A stretch of DNA of 8,785 nucleotides, taken from positions 1-8,785 of the forward strand of contig CALXTG010000008.1 of the NCBI GenBank assembly GCA_944391355.1, in the 5' to 3' direction. The first letter of the stretch is position 1, and every line of letters begins with the position of its first letter. The notes under the pieces were generated by a model that was not told the DNA's origin, made no database searches, and worked only from the letters and a program-made list of their open reading frames with translations. Of the stretch, positions 1-6,275 are shown piece after piece. This DNA is from an uncultured Alphaproteobacteria bacterium. Lineage in GTDB: Bacteria; Pseudomonadota; Alphaproteobacteria; RF32; CAG-239. Both the position numbers and the translations under genes were made by a program.

Positions 1-513
1 GAGGTCATAAAAAAATCTCTTGTGGAAAAATTCGGTTACAAGAACCCACATGAGATTCCGAAGTTGACCAAAATTGTCCTGAATATGGGTATCGGTGATG
101 CCGTTACGGACAAAAAGAAACTGACCAACGCCGTAGAAGAAATGGCTTTGATTGCCGGCCAGAAACCGGTTGTTACCAAAGCCCGTAAATCTATTGCGAC
201 TTTTAAGCTCAGAGAAGAAATGCCGATCGGCTGCAAAGTTACCCTGCGTTCCGACAGAATGTATGAATTTCTGGAGAGACTGGTTAACATGGCTTTGCCG
301 CGTGTTCGTGACTTCCACGGTATTACCGGTAAAAATTTCGACGGCAGAGGCAACTTTGCATTCGGAATTAAAGAGCAGATCATTTTCCCGGAAATCAACT
401 ATGATAAAGTTGAAAACGTCCGCGGAATGGATGTCGTCATTTGCACAACGGCTAAATCTGATGAAGAAGCCAAAGCTCTTCTCGTCGGCTTTAACATGCC
501 GATTAAGAAATAA
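1..513 (+). CDS. rplE: Large ribosomal subunit protein L5 (5' end outside window)
   Basis: L5 binds 5S rRNA in the central protuberance of the 50S subunit and contacts the P-site tRNA and S13. The frame is open from base 1 (EVIKKSLVEKFGY). This lines up with about residue 11 of the 179-residue E. coli protein, so roughly ten N-terminal residues lie upstream of the window. The GTG at 22 is internal, not the start. The conserved core is clear: LNMGIGDA, the KARKSIATFKLRE block, PIGCKVTLR, the FDGRGNFAFG loop, EQIIFPEINYDKV and the TTAKSDEEAKALL tail. It ends in PIKK at the length expected for the family. The next gene, rpsN, follows after 14 bases, as in the usual spc order. I see nothing odd apart from the truncation by the window edge. 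Confidence 0.97.
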   Translation, partial: EVIKKSLVEKFGYKNPHEIPKLTKIVLNMGIGDAVTDKKKLTNAVEEMALIAGQKPVVTKARKSIATFKLREEMPIGCKVTLRSDRMYEFLERLVNMALPRVRDFHGITGKNFDGRGNFAFGIKEQIIFPEINYDKVENVRGMDVVICTTAKSDEEAKALLVGFNMPIKK

Positions 514-527
514 GCGGAGATTTTACT

Positions 528-833
528 ATGGCAAAAACAAGTTCAGTTTTTAAAAACCTGAAAAGAGCCAAGATGGCCGAGAAGTTCGCTAACCGCCGTC
601 AGAAACTCAAAAATATCGTTATGGACAAGAATGCCTCTCCCGAGGAAAGATTCCAGGCGACATTAAAATTAGCCGAATTACCGCGTAACTCAGCAAAAAT
701 CAGATTCAGAAACCGCTGCAAAGTTACGGGTCGTTCACGTAGTTATTACAGGAAGTTCGGAGTCAGCCGTGTCGAATTGAGAGATATGGCAAGCTTCGGC
801 GAAATTCCTGGTTTAGTAAAATCAAGCTGGTAG
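528..833 (+). CDS. rpsN: Small ribosomal subunit protein S14, zinc-independent long form
   Basis: S14 sits in the head of the 30S subunit near the A site and binds the 3' domain of 16S rRNA. The product has 101 residues, the normal size of the long proteobacterial form. It starts MAKTSSVFKNLKRAK and carries the family core RNRCKVTGRSRSYYRKFGVSR followed by LRDMASFGEIPGLVKSSW. It has a single cysteine, so it lacks the CxxC pairs of the zinc-binding short paralogue. This is therefore the C-minus type, which needs no zinc. The ATG is preceded by a GGAG element. It lies 14 bases after rplE and 11 bases before rpsH and must be co-transcribed with both. Confidence 0.97.
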   Translation: MAKTSSVFKNLKRAKMAEKFANRRQKLKNIVMDKNASPEERFQATLKLAELPRNSAKIRFRNRCKVTGRSRSYYRKFGVSRVELRDMASFGEIPGLVKSSW

Positions 834-844
834 GAGAGTAAGAT

Positions 845-1243
845 ATGTCTATGTCTGATCCTTTGGGCGATATGCTCACACGCATTAGAAACGCACAAAG
901 AGCGAAGAAGAGTGAAGTTGTATCACCTGCCTCTCGCCTGCGTGAAAATGTATTGGAAGTTCTCAAGAAAGAAGGCTATATTGCCGGATTTGAAAAATAT
1001 AATGTTCGTCCGGGTATTGATGAACTCCGCATTCAGTTGAAGTATCATGAAGGTACTTCCGTTATAACCGAAATTTACCGCGTTTCCACTCCGGGTCGCC
1101 GCGTTTACTCTTCAGTAAGAGACCTGCCCAGAGTTTACAACGGTTTAGGTATCTCGATCATTTCAACACCGGCCGGTGTTATGAGCGATCACGATGCCCG
1201 TAAAGCCAATGTCGGCGGTGAAGTTCTTTGTCAGGTATTTTAA
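845..1243 (+). CDS. rpsH: Small ribosomal subunit protein S8
   Basis: S8 is a primary 16S rRNA-binding protein of the 30S platform (central domain). In E. coli it is also the repressor of the spc operon, acting on mRNA near rplE. Whether that holds here cannot be judged, because the rplE leader lies outside the window. The 132-residue product has the N-terminal DPLGDMLTRIRNAQ motif and the C-terminal rRNA-binding signature STPAGVMSDHDARKANVGGEVLCQVF (about residues 107-132). Two ATG codons lie six bases apart (MSMSDP). The first, at 845, is six bases after the GGAGAG that overlaps the rpsN stop, so I chose it. The start at 851 is a possible alternative. Confidence 0.97.
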   Translation: MSMSDPLGDMLTRIRNAQRAKKSEVVSPASRLRENVLEVLKKEGYIAGFEKYNVRPGIDELRIQLKYHEGTSVITEIYRVSTPGRRVYSSVRDLPRVYNGLGISIISTPAGVMSDHDARKANVGGEVLCQVF

Positions 1244-1255
1244 GGGAGAAAACAG

Positions 1256-1795
1256 ATGTCAAGAGTTGGAAAATATCCTGTTATCATCCCTGAAGGCGTT
1301 AATGTTGCCGTTAACGGCAATGTCGTTACTGCCAAAGGAAAATTGGGCGAACTGAGCTGTTCTTTTGACGACAGCCATGTCAGCACCAAAGTTGAAAACA
1401 ATACGGTCGTGGTTGCTCCTCTGTCCGAGAGCAAAACCGCCCGTGCCCTGTGGGGAACAACCCGCGCGAATATCAATACACTGGTAACCGGTGTCAGCCA
1501 AGGTTTTACCAAAAATCTGGAACTGGTCGGCGTCGGCTATAAAGCCCGTGTTGAAGGCTCTAACAAACTGGTATTGTCTTTGGGTTTTTCGCATGATGTG
1601 ATTGTCAATGCCCCGCAAGGTATCAAAATTGCCTGTGCTTCTCCTACCCAGATCAGCGTCTCCGGCGCCGACAAACAGCTGGTAGGTCAGATTGCCGCGG
1701 AAATTCGCAAATTCAGAACTCCGGAACCTTATAAAGGTAAAGGTGTTAAATATGAAGGCGAATATGTACGTCGCAAAGAAGGCAAGAAGAAATAA
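1256..1795 (+). CDS. rplF: Large ribosomal subunit protein L6
   Basis: L6 binds 23S rRNA near the sarcin-ricin loop and the factor-binding site of the 50S subunit. The 179 residues match the usual 175-180. It starts MSRVGKYPVIIPEGV and contains two tandem copies of the L6 fold: about residues 10-80, with LWGTTRANINTLVTGVSQGF near the join, and about 85-165, with LELVGVGYKARVEG. The family signature PEPYKGKGVKYEGEYVRRKEGKKK is at the C-terminus. A GGGAG element precedes the ATG, and the gap from rpsH is 12 bases. A long open frame on the opposite strand of this gene is only a codon-usage shadow. Confidence 0.97.
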   Translation: MSRVGKYPVIIPEGVNVAVNGNVVTAKGKLGELSCSFDDSHVSTKVENNTVVVAPLSESKTARALWGTTRANINTLVTGVSQGFTKNLELVGVGYKARVEGSNKLVLSLGFSHDVIVNAPQGIKIACASPTQISVSGADKQLVGQIAAEIRKFRTPEPYKGKGVKYEGEYVRRKEGKKK

Positions 1796-1807
1796 GGAAA
1801 AATTCAA

Positions 1808-2170
1808 ATGAATACGCCAAAGAAACTGTTTGATAAGAGAAAAAGTCGCGTAAGAACTGCTTTAAAAGCTGCTGCCAACGGCAAAATGAGATTGTCGGTT
1901 TTCCGCAGCGGAAAGCATATTTATGCGCAGATTATCGACGATGCCAAGAGCGCTACGGTTGTTTCCGCTTCGACTTTGGATAAAGATGTCAGAGAAAACA
2001 TCAAAAAGTCGTCGACGGTTGAAGCCGCCAGCTTCATCGGCAAACTGGTTGCCGAAAAGGCCGTTAAATCCGGTGTAAGTGAAGTCATCTTTGACAGAGG
2101 CGGCTACATTTACCACGGTCGTGTCAAAGCTTTAGCTGACGCAGCCCGCGCTGCCGGCCTGAAATTCTAG
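1808..2170 (+). CDS. rplR: Large ribosomal subunit protein L18
   Basis: L18 binds 5S rRNA together with L5 and anchors it in the 50S central protuberance. The 120-residue product has the expected basic N-terminus (LFDKRKSRVRTALKA), the LSVFRSGKHIYAQIIDD strand and the very conserved C-terminus FDRGGYIYHGRVKALADAAR followed by AAGLKF. The ATG is preceded by AAGGAAAA, which overlaps the rplF stop region. The gap to rplF is 12 bases, and rpsE starts within 10 bases of its stop codon. Length and order are canonical. Confidence 0.97.
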   Translation: MNTPKKLFDKRKSRVRTALKAAANGKMRLSVFRSGKHIYAQIIDDAKSATVVSASTLDKDVRENIKKSSTVEAASFIGKLVAEKAVKSGVSEVIFDRGGYIYHGRVKALADAARAAGLKF

Positions 2171-2180
2171 GAGATATATG

Positions 2181-2753
2181 ATGGCACAAGCTATGGATCG
2201 TCGTAATAATAAAAATGACAAAAAATCTGAAGAATTGGTTGAAACGCTGGTTCATATTAACCGCGTAGCCAAAACGGTTAAAGGCGGCCGCACGATGTCT
2301 TTTGCCGCGGTTGTCGTTGTCGGTGACAAAAAAGGCAAAGTCGGATACGGTTCCGGCAAAGCTAGCGAAGTTCCCGAAGCAATCGTTAAAGCTACCAATG
2401 AAGCTAAAAAGAACATGGTTCGCATTCCCCTGCGGGAGGGCAGAACTTTGCACCATGACGTTGCCGGCCGTTTCGGCGCAGGTAAAGTTTATCTGAGAAC
2501 TGCTCCCGCCGGTACCGGTGTTATCGCCGGCGGCCCGATGCGTGCAATTTTCGAAGTTCTCGGCATTCAGGACGTGGTTGCCAAATCGTTGGGTTCCAAC
2601 AACCCTTATAACATGATTAAGGCAACCTTTAACGCTCTGGAATCGATTAATTCTCCGCGCATGGTTGCGGCCAAACGCGGCAAGAAAGTCGGTGATATTG
2701 TCAGCCGCCGCGAAAATACTGCCAACGCCAAAGTTGCAGAGGAGGCTTTATAA
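2181..2753 (+). CDS. rpsE: Small ribosomal subunit protein S5
   Basis: S5 lies at the mRNA entry side of the 30S subunit, contacts S4 and S8, and contributes to decoding fidelity and mRNA unwinding. The product has an N-terminal S5 double-stranded-RNA-binding-like domain (about residues 17-83; key stretch NRVAKTVKGGRTMSF, then VGDKKGKVGYGSGKASEVPEA) and the C-terminal S5 domain (HHDVAGRFGAGKV, APAGTGVIAGGPMRAIFE, SLGSNNPYNMIKATF). Two adjacent ATG codons occur, at 2178 and 2181. The AGGAG that overlaps the rplR stop (2169-2173) is four bases from the first and seven from the second, so the second, giving 190 residues, is preferred. The first would add a single Met. The stop codon shares one base with the rpmD start. 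Confidence 0.96.
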   Translation: MAQAMDRRNNKNDKKSEELVETLVHINRVAKTVKGGRTMSFAAVVVVGDKKGKVGYGSGKASEVPEAIVKATNEAKKNMVRIPLREGRTLHHDVAGRFGAGKVYLRTAPAGTGVIAGGPMRAIFEVLGIQDVVAKSLGSNNPYNMIKATFNALESINSPRMVAAKRGKKVGDIVSRRENTANAKVAEEAL

Positions 2754-2935
2754 TGGCTAAGAAAACTATAAAAGTAACCCAGATCGCCAGCCCGATCGGT
2801 CGCCCCAAAGATCAGAGAGCCACGCTCGTCGGTCTGGGACTGAACAAAATGGGCAAAGTATCGGTTCTGGAAGATACACCTTCCGTACGGGGCATGATTA
2901 AGAAAGTGGCCCATATGGTTAAGGTCGAAGAATAG
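2753..2935 (+). CDS. rpmD: Large ribosomal subunit protein L30
   Basis: L30 is a small 50S protein bound to 23S rRNA domain II; many bacteria lack it. The 60-residue product is full length for the family, with the opening MAKKTIKVTQIASPIGRPKDQ, the core LVGLGLNKMGK and the C-terminal VRGMIKKVAHMVKVEE. The start forms a TAATG overlap with the rpsE stop. It is preceded by AGAGGAGG (2738-2745), the strongest Shine-Dalgarno match in the window, seven bases before the ATG. Translation is therefore probably coupled to rpsE. Unlike the preceding genes, it is followed by a 133-base gap filled by a palindromic element. Confidence 0.96.
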   Translation: MAKKTIKVTQIASPIGRPKDQRATLVGLGLNKMGKVSVLEDTPSVRGMIKKVAHMVKVEE

Positions 2936-2937
2936 GG

Positions 2938-3039
2938 GACTTTGCAAAAGCGCTGTCAAGCTTGGAACTTTTTCGCTTATGTACTTCTTCGTACACCGTG
3001 CGAAAAAGTTCCGGCGCAGCACAGCACTTTATCAAAGTC
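2938..3039. repeat. 102-base imperfect palindrome between rpmD and rplO (REP/MITE-like extragenic element)
   Basis: Nearly the whole gap is one nested inverted repeat. The centre is TGTAC / GTACA (2980-2984 with 2991-2995). Around it is a perfect 13-bp stem, GGAACTTTTTCGC (2964-2976) with GCGAAAAAGTTCC (3000-3012). Outside that, AAAGCGCTGT (2947-2956) pairs with ACAGCACTTT (3021-3030) with one mismatch. The outermost pair is GACTTTG (2938-2944) with CAAAGTC (3033-3039). No T-tract follows, so it is not a classic terminator. Its size and symmetry resemble extragenic palindromic elements that disperse through alphaproteobacterial genomes. As RNA it would form a long hairpin just before the rplO ribosome-binding site (AAGGTG, 3056-3061). 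No second copy lies in this window, so repeat status is inferred from structure. Confidence 0.6.
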
Positions 3040-3068
3040 ATTGCTGGATTGTTATAAGGTGAACAACA

Positions 3069-3527
3069 ATGAAACTTAATGAATTAAAAGATAACGAAGG
3101 CGCTACCAAGTCCCGTATCCGTGTCGGACGCGGGATCGGAAGCGGCAAAGGCAAGACCGGCGGACGTGGCGTTAAAGGCCAAAAGTCCCGTTCGGGTGTC
3201 GCCATCAAAGGTTTTGAAGGCGGCCAGATGCCGATTTACCGCAGACTTCCCAAACGCGGTTTCAAAAATCCGTTTGCCAAGGAATTTGCCGTGGTTAATC
3301 TGGATACCATTCAGAAAGCGGTTGATGCCGGTAAATTGTCGGCTGAAGCTATTGATATTGCTGCTTTGATGAATGCAGGTCTTGTCGTTAAACAGCTGGA
3401 CGGCATCCGTCTGCTGGCTCGCGGCGCGATTACTTCAAAAGTAACCATCAGCGTTAACTCTGCTTCCAAAGCTGCGGTTGCCGCTGTTGAAAAAGCTGGC
3501 GGTAAAGTTAACTTTATTGCCGAATAA
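3069..3527 (+). CDS. rplO: Large ribosomal subunit protein L15
   Basis: L15 is a late-assembling 50S protein that threads a long basic extension into 23S rRNA. The 152-residue product begins MKLNELKDNEGATKSRIRVG and has the glycine/lysine-rich extension GRGIGSGKGKTGGRGVKGQKSRSGVAI (about residues 20-47), then FEGGQMPIYRRLPKRGFKN. The globular C-terminal domain ends in KAAVAAVEKAGGKVNFIAE. AAGGTG precedes the ATG. The gene lies beyond the palindromic element and is followed at once by a strong terminator, so it appears to be the last gene of the spc transcript here. Confidence 0.96.
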   Translation: MKLNELKDNEGATKSRIRVGRGIGSGKGKTGGRGVKGQKSRSGVAIKGFEGGQMPIYRRLPKRGFKNPFAKEFAVVNLDTIQKAVDAGKLSAEAIDIAALMNAGLVVKQLDGIRLLARGAITSKVTISVNSASKAAVAAVEKAGGKVNFIAE

Positions 3528-3536
3528 GTTATTTTC

Positions 3537-3581
3537 AAAGGCATTCTGACTCCGGTTTTCCGGTGTCAGAGTGTCTTTTTT
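3537..3581 (+). terminator. Intrinsic terminator after rplO
   Basis: A long stem has GGCATTCTGACTCCGG (3540-3555) pairing with CCGGTGTCAGAGTGTC (3560-3575) across a TTTT loop, with one T-T mismatch and two G-T wobbles. Six T residues follow directly (3576-3581). The AAA at 3537-3539 can also pair with the T-run. This is a textbook rho-independent terminator 12 bases after the rplO stop. It separates the ribosomal-protein genes from secY. Confidence 0.88.
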
Positions 3582-3704
3582 AACTTGTTAAGACCTTTTT
3601 TACAGAGAACTGGACGTTTGTTTTTTTTACTGCTAAATATAAACAGAAACAGAGTTCGCTCTAAAACAGGTTTTAAGTATATTTAATGATAAGGATTATA
3701 AACA

Positions 3705-5054
3705 ATGGTATCATTAGCAGAGAAAATGGCAGCCAATTTGGATATGTCTGCCTTTGGCAAGGCTGAGGAATTAAAGAAAAGGTTGTGGTTTACAATTTTG
3801 GCTTTGATTGTTTTCCGTCTCGGTACTTTTATTCCGCTGCCGGGGATTGATCCGCTGGTGCTGGCGGATATTTTCGACCGTAATTCGGGCGGCATTCTCG
3901 GGATGTTCAATATGTTTGCCGGCGGTGCGTTGGAACGTATGACCATTTTTGCCCTCAACATTATGCCTTACATCTCGGCTTCGATTATCATTCAGCTCGG
4001 CCAGTCGGTGGTTCCGTCTCTGGCGGCTATGAAAAAAGAAGGAGAGGCCGGACATCGCAAGATTACACAGTATACGCGTCTGTTGACGGTTTTGATTACC
4101 ATTGTTCAGGGATACGGTATTGCCGTCGGTTTGGAAAGCATGCGCGGTTCAGCCGGTATGTCGGCGGTTATTGATCCGGGTTTTGTCTTTAAGTTTACGA
4201 CGGTGGTTTCGCTGGTCGGCGGTACGATGTTTATCGTCTGGCTCGGCGAACAAATTACGTCGCGCGGGGTCGGCAACGGTTCGTCGCTGATTATTACCGT
4301 CGGTATTATTGCCAATATTCCGAGCGCTTTGGCCAAGACTTTTGAATTGGGCCGCGTCGGTTCAATGTCTATGGGAGTTATGCTGCTTTTGCTGGCGATG
4401 GTTTTAGGGTTGATTTATGTGATTGTTCTGGTCGAAAGAGCGCAGCGTAAAATTACCATCCAGTATCCAAAGCGTCAGGCCATGGGCATGGGAGCTTCGG
4501 AAAGCTCGCATTTGCCGCTGAAAATTAATCCGACCGGCGTTATTCCGCCGATTTTTGCCAGCTCGCTGCTGCTGTTGCCGATTACGGTTGCCAACCTCAG
4601 CGCTCAGGACGGACCTTCCTGGGTTCAGACTTTAAGCCAGCTGCTCGGTCACGGTCAGCCTTTGTATCTGGGGTTGTACGCCGCGTTGATTTTATTCTTT
4701 GCCTTTTTCTATACGGCAGTGGTTTTCAATCCGGAAGAAACTGCCGATAATCTGAAAAAACACGGCGGCTTTATCGCCGGTATCCGTCCGGGTAAAAATA
4801 CCGCCGAATATTTGGATTATGTCGTTACCCGTTTGACGGTGGTCGGTTCGATTTATCTGGTTGCTTTGTGTATTCTGCCGGAAATCTTAATCAGCAAATT
4901 GGCGGTTCCGTTTGTTTTGGGCGGCACAACACTGTTGATCGTGGTTCAGGTTACGATGGATTTTGTCGGACAATTGCAGTCGCATCTGATAGCTTATCAG
5001 TATGAGTCGCTGATTAAAAAAGCGTCGCTGGCCGGTCACAGAAAGAGACGTTAA
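3705..5054 (+). CDS. secY: Preprotein translocase channel subunit SecY
   Basis: SecY is the ten-helix inner-membrane channel of the SecYEG translocon and exports unfolded preproteins driven by SecA or the ribosome. The 449 residues match the family. The N-terminus MAANLDMSAFGKAEELKKR precedes TM1 (about 27-46, ending FIPLPGID). Further hydrophobic segments lie at about 79-99, 125-146, 160-181, 190-212, 222-243, 274-298, 320-341, 374-392 and 402-422. Also visible are the plug-region GGILGMFNMFAGGALERM and the cytosolic TM8-TM9 loop GGFIAGIRPGKNTAEYL, whose arginine (residue 361) corresponds to the SecA-critical Arg357 of E. coli. The ATG has AAGGA nine bases upstream. Adk follows one base after the stop. 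Because a terminator precedes it, transcription probably starts within 3582-3690. Confidence 0.98.
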   Translation: MVSLAEKMAANLDMSAFGKAEELKKRLWFTILALIVFRLGTFIPLPGIDPLVLADIFDRNSGGILGMFNMFAGGALERMTIFALNIMPYISASIIIQLGQSVVPSLAAMKKEGEAGHRKITQYTRLLTVLITIVQGYGIAVGLESMRGSAGMSAVIDPGFVFKFTTVVSLVGGTMFIVWLGEQITSRGVGNGSSLIITVGIIANIPSALAKTFELGRVGSMSMGVMLLLLAMVLGLIYVIVLVERAQRKITIQYPKRQAMGMGASESSHLPLKINPTGVIPPIFASSLLLLPITVANLSAQDGPSWVQTLSQLLGHGQPLYLGLYAALILFFAFFYTAVVFNPEETADNLKKHGGFIAGIRPGKNTAEYLDYVVTRLTVVGSIYLVALCILPEILISKLAVPFVLGGTTLLIVVQVTMDFVGQLQSHLIAYQYESLIKKASLAGHRKRR

Positions 5055-5055
5055 G

Positions 5056-5733
5056 ATGTCGTTTGCAAACGGATTGGGCCTGCATGTCGTTTTTACCGGC
5101 GCTCCGGGCTGCGGTAAGGGAACGCAGGCTCGCATCTTAAAAGAAAAAACCGGCATCTGCCATTTGTCTACCGGCGAGATGCTGCGCGCCGAAGCGGCCA
5201 AAGGCACGCCGCTGGGGCTGGAGATTAAAGCTCTGCTTGATAAAGGCGAGTTTGCCACCGATGAAATGATTATTGATATGGTGTCAAGGCGAATCGATGA
5301 GGATGACTGCAAAGACGGGTTTATTCTGGACGGATTCCCGCGGACGTTGAATCAGGCTGAAGTTTTGGAAGGTATGCTGAAAAATAAGGGGATTGCTTTG
5401 GATGCGGTGATCGAGATCCAGGTCCCTGACGAGATTATTATGGAACGTATTTTAGGCCGTTATGCCTGCATGACCTGCGGACAGGGTTACCACGATAAAT
5501 TCCTCAAGCCCAAAGTCTACGGTGTCTGCGATAATTGCGGCGGTACTGATTTTTATCGCCGGGTTGACGATAACCGCACAACCGTGCAAAACCGACTCGT
5601 CAACTACCGAGCTCTGACTTATCCGACAATACCTTACTTTGAAAAGAAAGGACTGTTGCGCTGTGTAGACGGAACCGGGACGATAGAGGCAGTGGCCAAG
5701 AAGGTCAATAAGGTTTTGGGCCTTCCCGAATAG
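5056..5733 (+). CDS. adk: Adenylate kinase with zinc-finger-type LID
   Basis: Adenylate kinase converts ATP and AMP to two ADP in the cytosol. The P-loop GAPGCGKGT is at residues 15-23, followed by the AMP-binding helix (HLSTGEMLRAE) and the DGFPRT motif (92-97). The LID carries four cysteines, CMTC (138-141) and CDNC (158-161), with YHDKF and PPKV-like LKPKV between them. This is the zinc-binding LID arrangement, not the hydrogen-bonded LID of E. coli. The later RRVDDN (168-173), TVQNRL and YPTIPYF are also canonical. The total of 225 residues is slightly longer than usual because about eight residues precede the first strand. The ATG lies one base after the secY stop with only a weak AGAGA upstream, so translation is probably coupled to secY. 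Confidence 0.97.
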   Translation: MSFANGLGLHVVFTGAPGCGKGTQARILKEKTGICHLSTGEMLRAEAAKGTPLGLEIKALLDKGEFATDEMIIDMVSRRIDEDDCKDGFILDGFPRTLNQAEVLEGMLKNKGIALDAVIEIQVPDEIIMERILGRYACMTCGQGYHDKFLKPKVYGVCDNCGGTDFYRRVDDNRTTVQNRLVNYRALTYPTIPYFEKKGLLRCVDGTGTIEAVAKKVNKVLGLPE

Positions 5734-5771
5734 AAATTGCGTTAATTTTTAGTAAAAAAATGCAATTTTTT
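5734..5771 (+). terminator. AT-rich hairpin and T-tract after adk (probable weak terminator)
   Basis: AAATTGC directly after the adk stop (5734-5740) pairs with GCAATTT (5762-5768), and TTTTT (5746-5750) pairs with AAAAA (5754-5758) inside it. A run of six T residues ends at 5771. The stem is AT-rich and therefore weak, but it lies between adk and a strong downstream promoter, where a terminator is expected. Confidence 0.5.
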
Positions 5772-5794
5772 CGAATTTTTTGTTAAAAGGGTGG

Positions 5795-5822
5795 TTGACA
5801 CTGAGAAATATTAGCCTATAAT
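5795..5822 (+). promoter_or_regulatory. Consensus sigma-70 promoter for rpsM-rpsK-rpoA
   Basis: TTGACA at 5795-5800 and TATAAT at 5817-5822 both match the housekeeping consensus at all six positions, with a 16-base spacer. AT-rich DNA lies upstream (5741-5785) and could act as an UP element. The bases after the -10 box are CCGGCTTA, a GC-rich discriminator of the kind linked to stringent (ppGpp) control of ribosomal promoters in proteobacteria. Transcription would begin near 5829-5831, giving a leader of about 64 bases before rpsM. Confidence 0.9.
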
Positions 5823-5882
5823 CCGGCTTAATTTTGGAAAGTGGTGATCAACTTTTTGAATGTGGTAATAATATATAAATAT

Positions 5883-5896
5883 GGAGAGTTAATTTG
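5883..5896 (+). promoter_or_regulatory. Ribosome-binding site that fixes the TTG start of rpsM
   Basis: GGAGAG at 5883-5888 lies a few bases before the TTG at 5894-5896. The codons after TTG read ARIAGVNIP, the invariant S13 N-terminus. No in-frame ATG or GTG lies close by, so TTG must be the initiator. Confidence 0.85.
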
Positions 5897-6262
5897 GCTC
5901 GTATAGCTGGTGTAAATATCCCGACTGCCAAAAGGGTCGAAGTCGCGCTGACTTATATCTTTGGTATCGGAAGAAAAACTGCTCAAGACATTTGTGCAAA
6001 AACTGGAATCGCCTCGGAAAAACGCGTGCATCAGTTAACTGATGACGAAGTTGCCAAAATCCGCGATGTCATTGATAATGACTATCTGGTTGAAGGTGAA
6101 CTGCGCCGCGAAGTCGGCGTAAACATCAAAAGACTGATGGATTTAGGCTGCTACAGAGGGCTGCGGCATCGTAAAGGTCTGCCGGTACGCGGACAGAGCA
6201 CGAAACAGAATGCCAGAACCCGTAAAGGTAAACGCAAAACTGTTGCTAATAAGAAGAAATAA
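5894..6262 (+). CDS. rpsM: Small ribosomal subunit protein S13 (TTG start)
   Basis: S13 is in the head of the 30S subunit, contacts the P-site tRNA and forms intersubunit bridges with L5. The 122 residues are full length. It has the N-terminal helix-two-turn-helix region (ARIAGVNIPTAKRVEVALTY and FGIGRKTAQDICAKTGI), the basic YRGLRHRKGLPVRGQ loop and the tail NARTRKGKRKTVANKKK that reaches the tRNA. The signature reads RGQSTKQNARTRKG, where most relatives have RGQRT; the rest is typical. The start is TTG, fixed by the S13 N-terminus and the GGAG upstream. It is the first gene after a consensus promoter and leads the alpha-type operon. A strong promoter paired with a weak start codon suggests some translational limitation. 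Confidence 0.96.
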   Translation: MARIAGVNIPTAKRVEVALTYIFGIGRKTAQDICAKTGIASEKRVHQLTDDEVAKIRDVIDNDYLVEGELRREVGVNIKRLMDLGCYRGLRHRKGLPVRGQSTKQNARTRKGKRKTVANKKK

Positions 6263-6275
6263 GGTAGGTGGTTAA

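Noticed and set aside
22..24. GTG as the start of rplE
   Set aside because: The frame is open and matches L5 upstream of it to base 1, so the true start lies outside the window.
1259..1807. 182-residue open frame on the - strand opposite rplF
   Set aside because: It mirrors rplF almost exactly, has no family features, and arises from the codon bias of the real gene.
2606..3022. 138-residue - strand frame spanning the palindromic element and rpmD
   Set aside because: It begins inside the palindrome and runs antisense to rpmD and rpsE; no recognisable domain.
3580..3591. CtrA-type TTAA site after the rplO terminator
   Set aside because: The two TTAA halves are four bases apart instead of the seven expected for CtrA, and half of the site is the terminator T-tract.
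5734..5893. rpmJ (L36) or another small gene between adk and rpsM
   Set aside because: No frame encodes the cysteine-containing L36 sequence; the gap is AT-rich terminator, promoter and leader.
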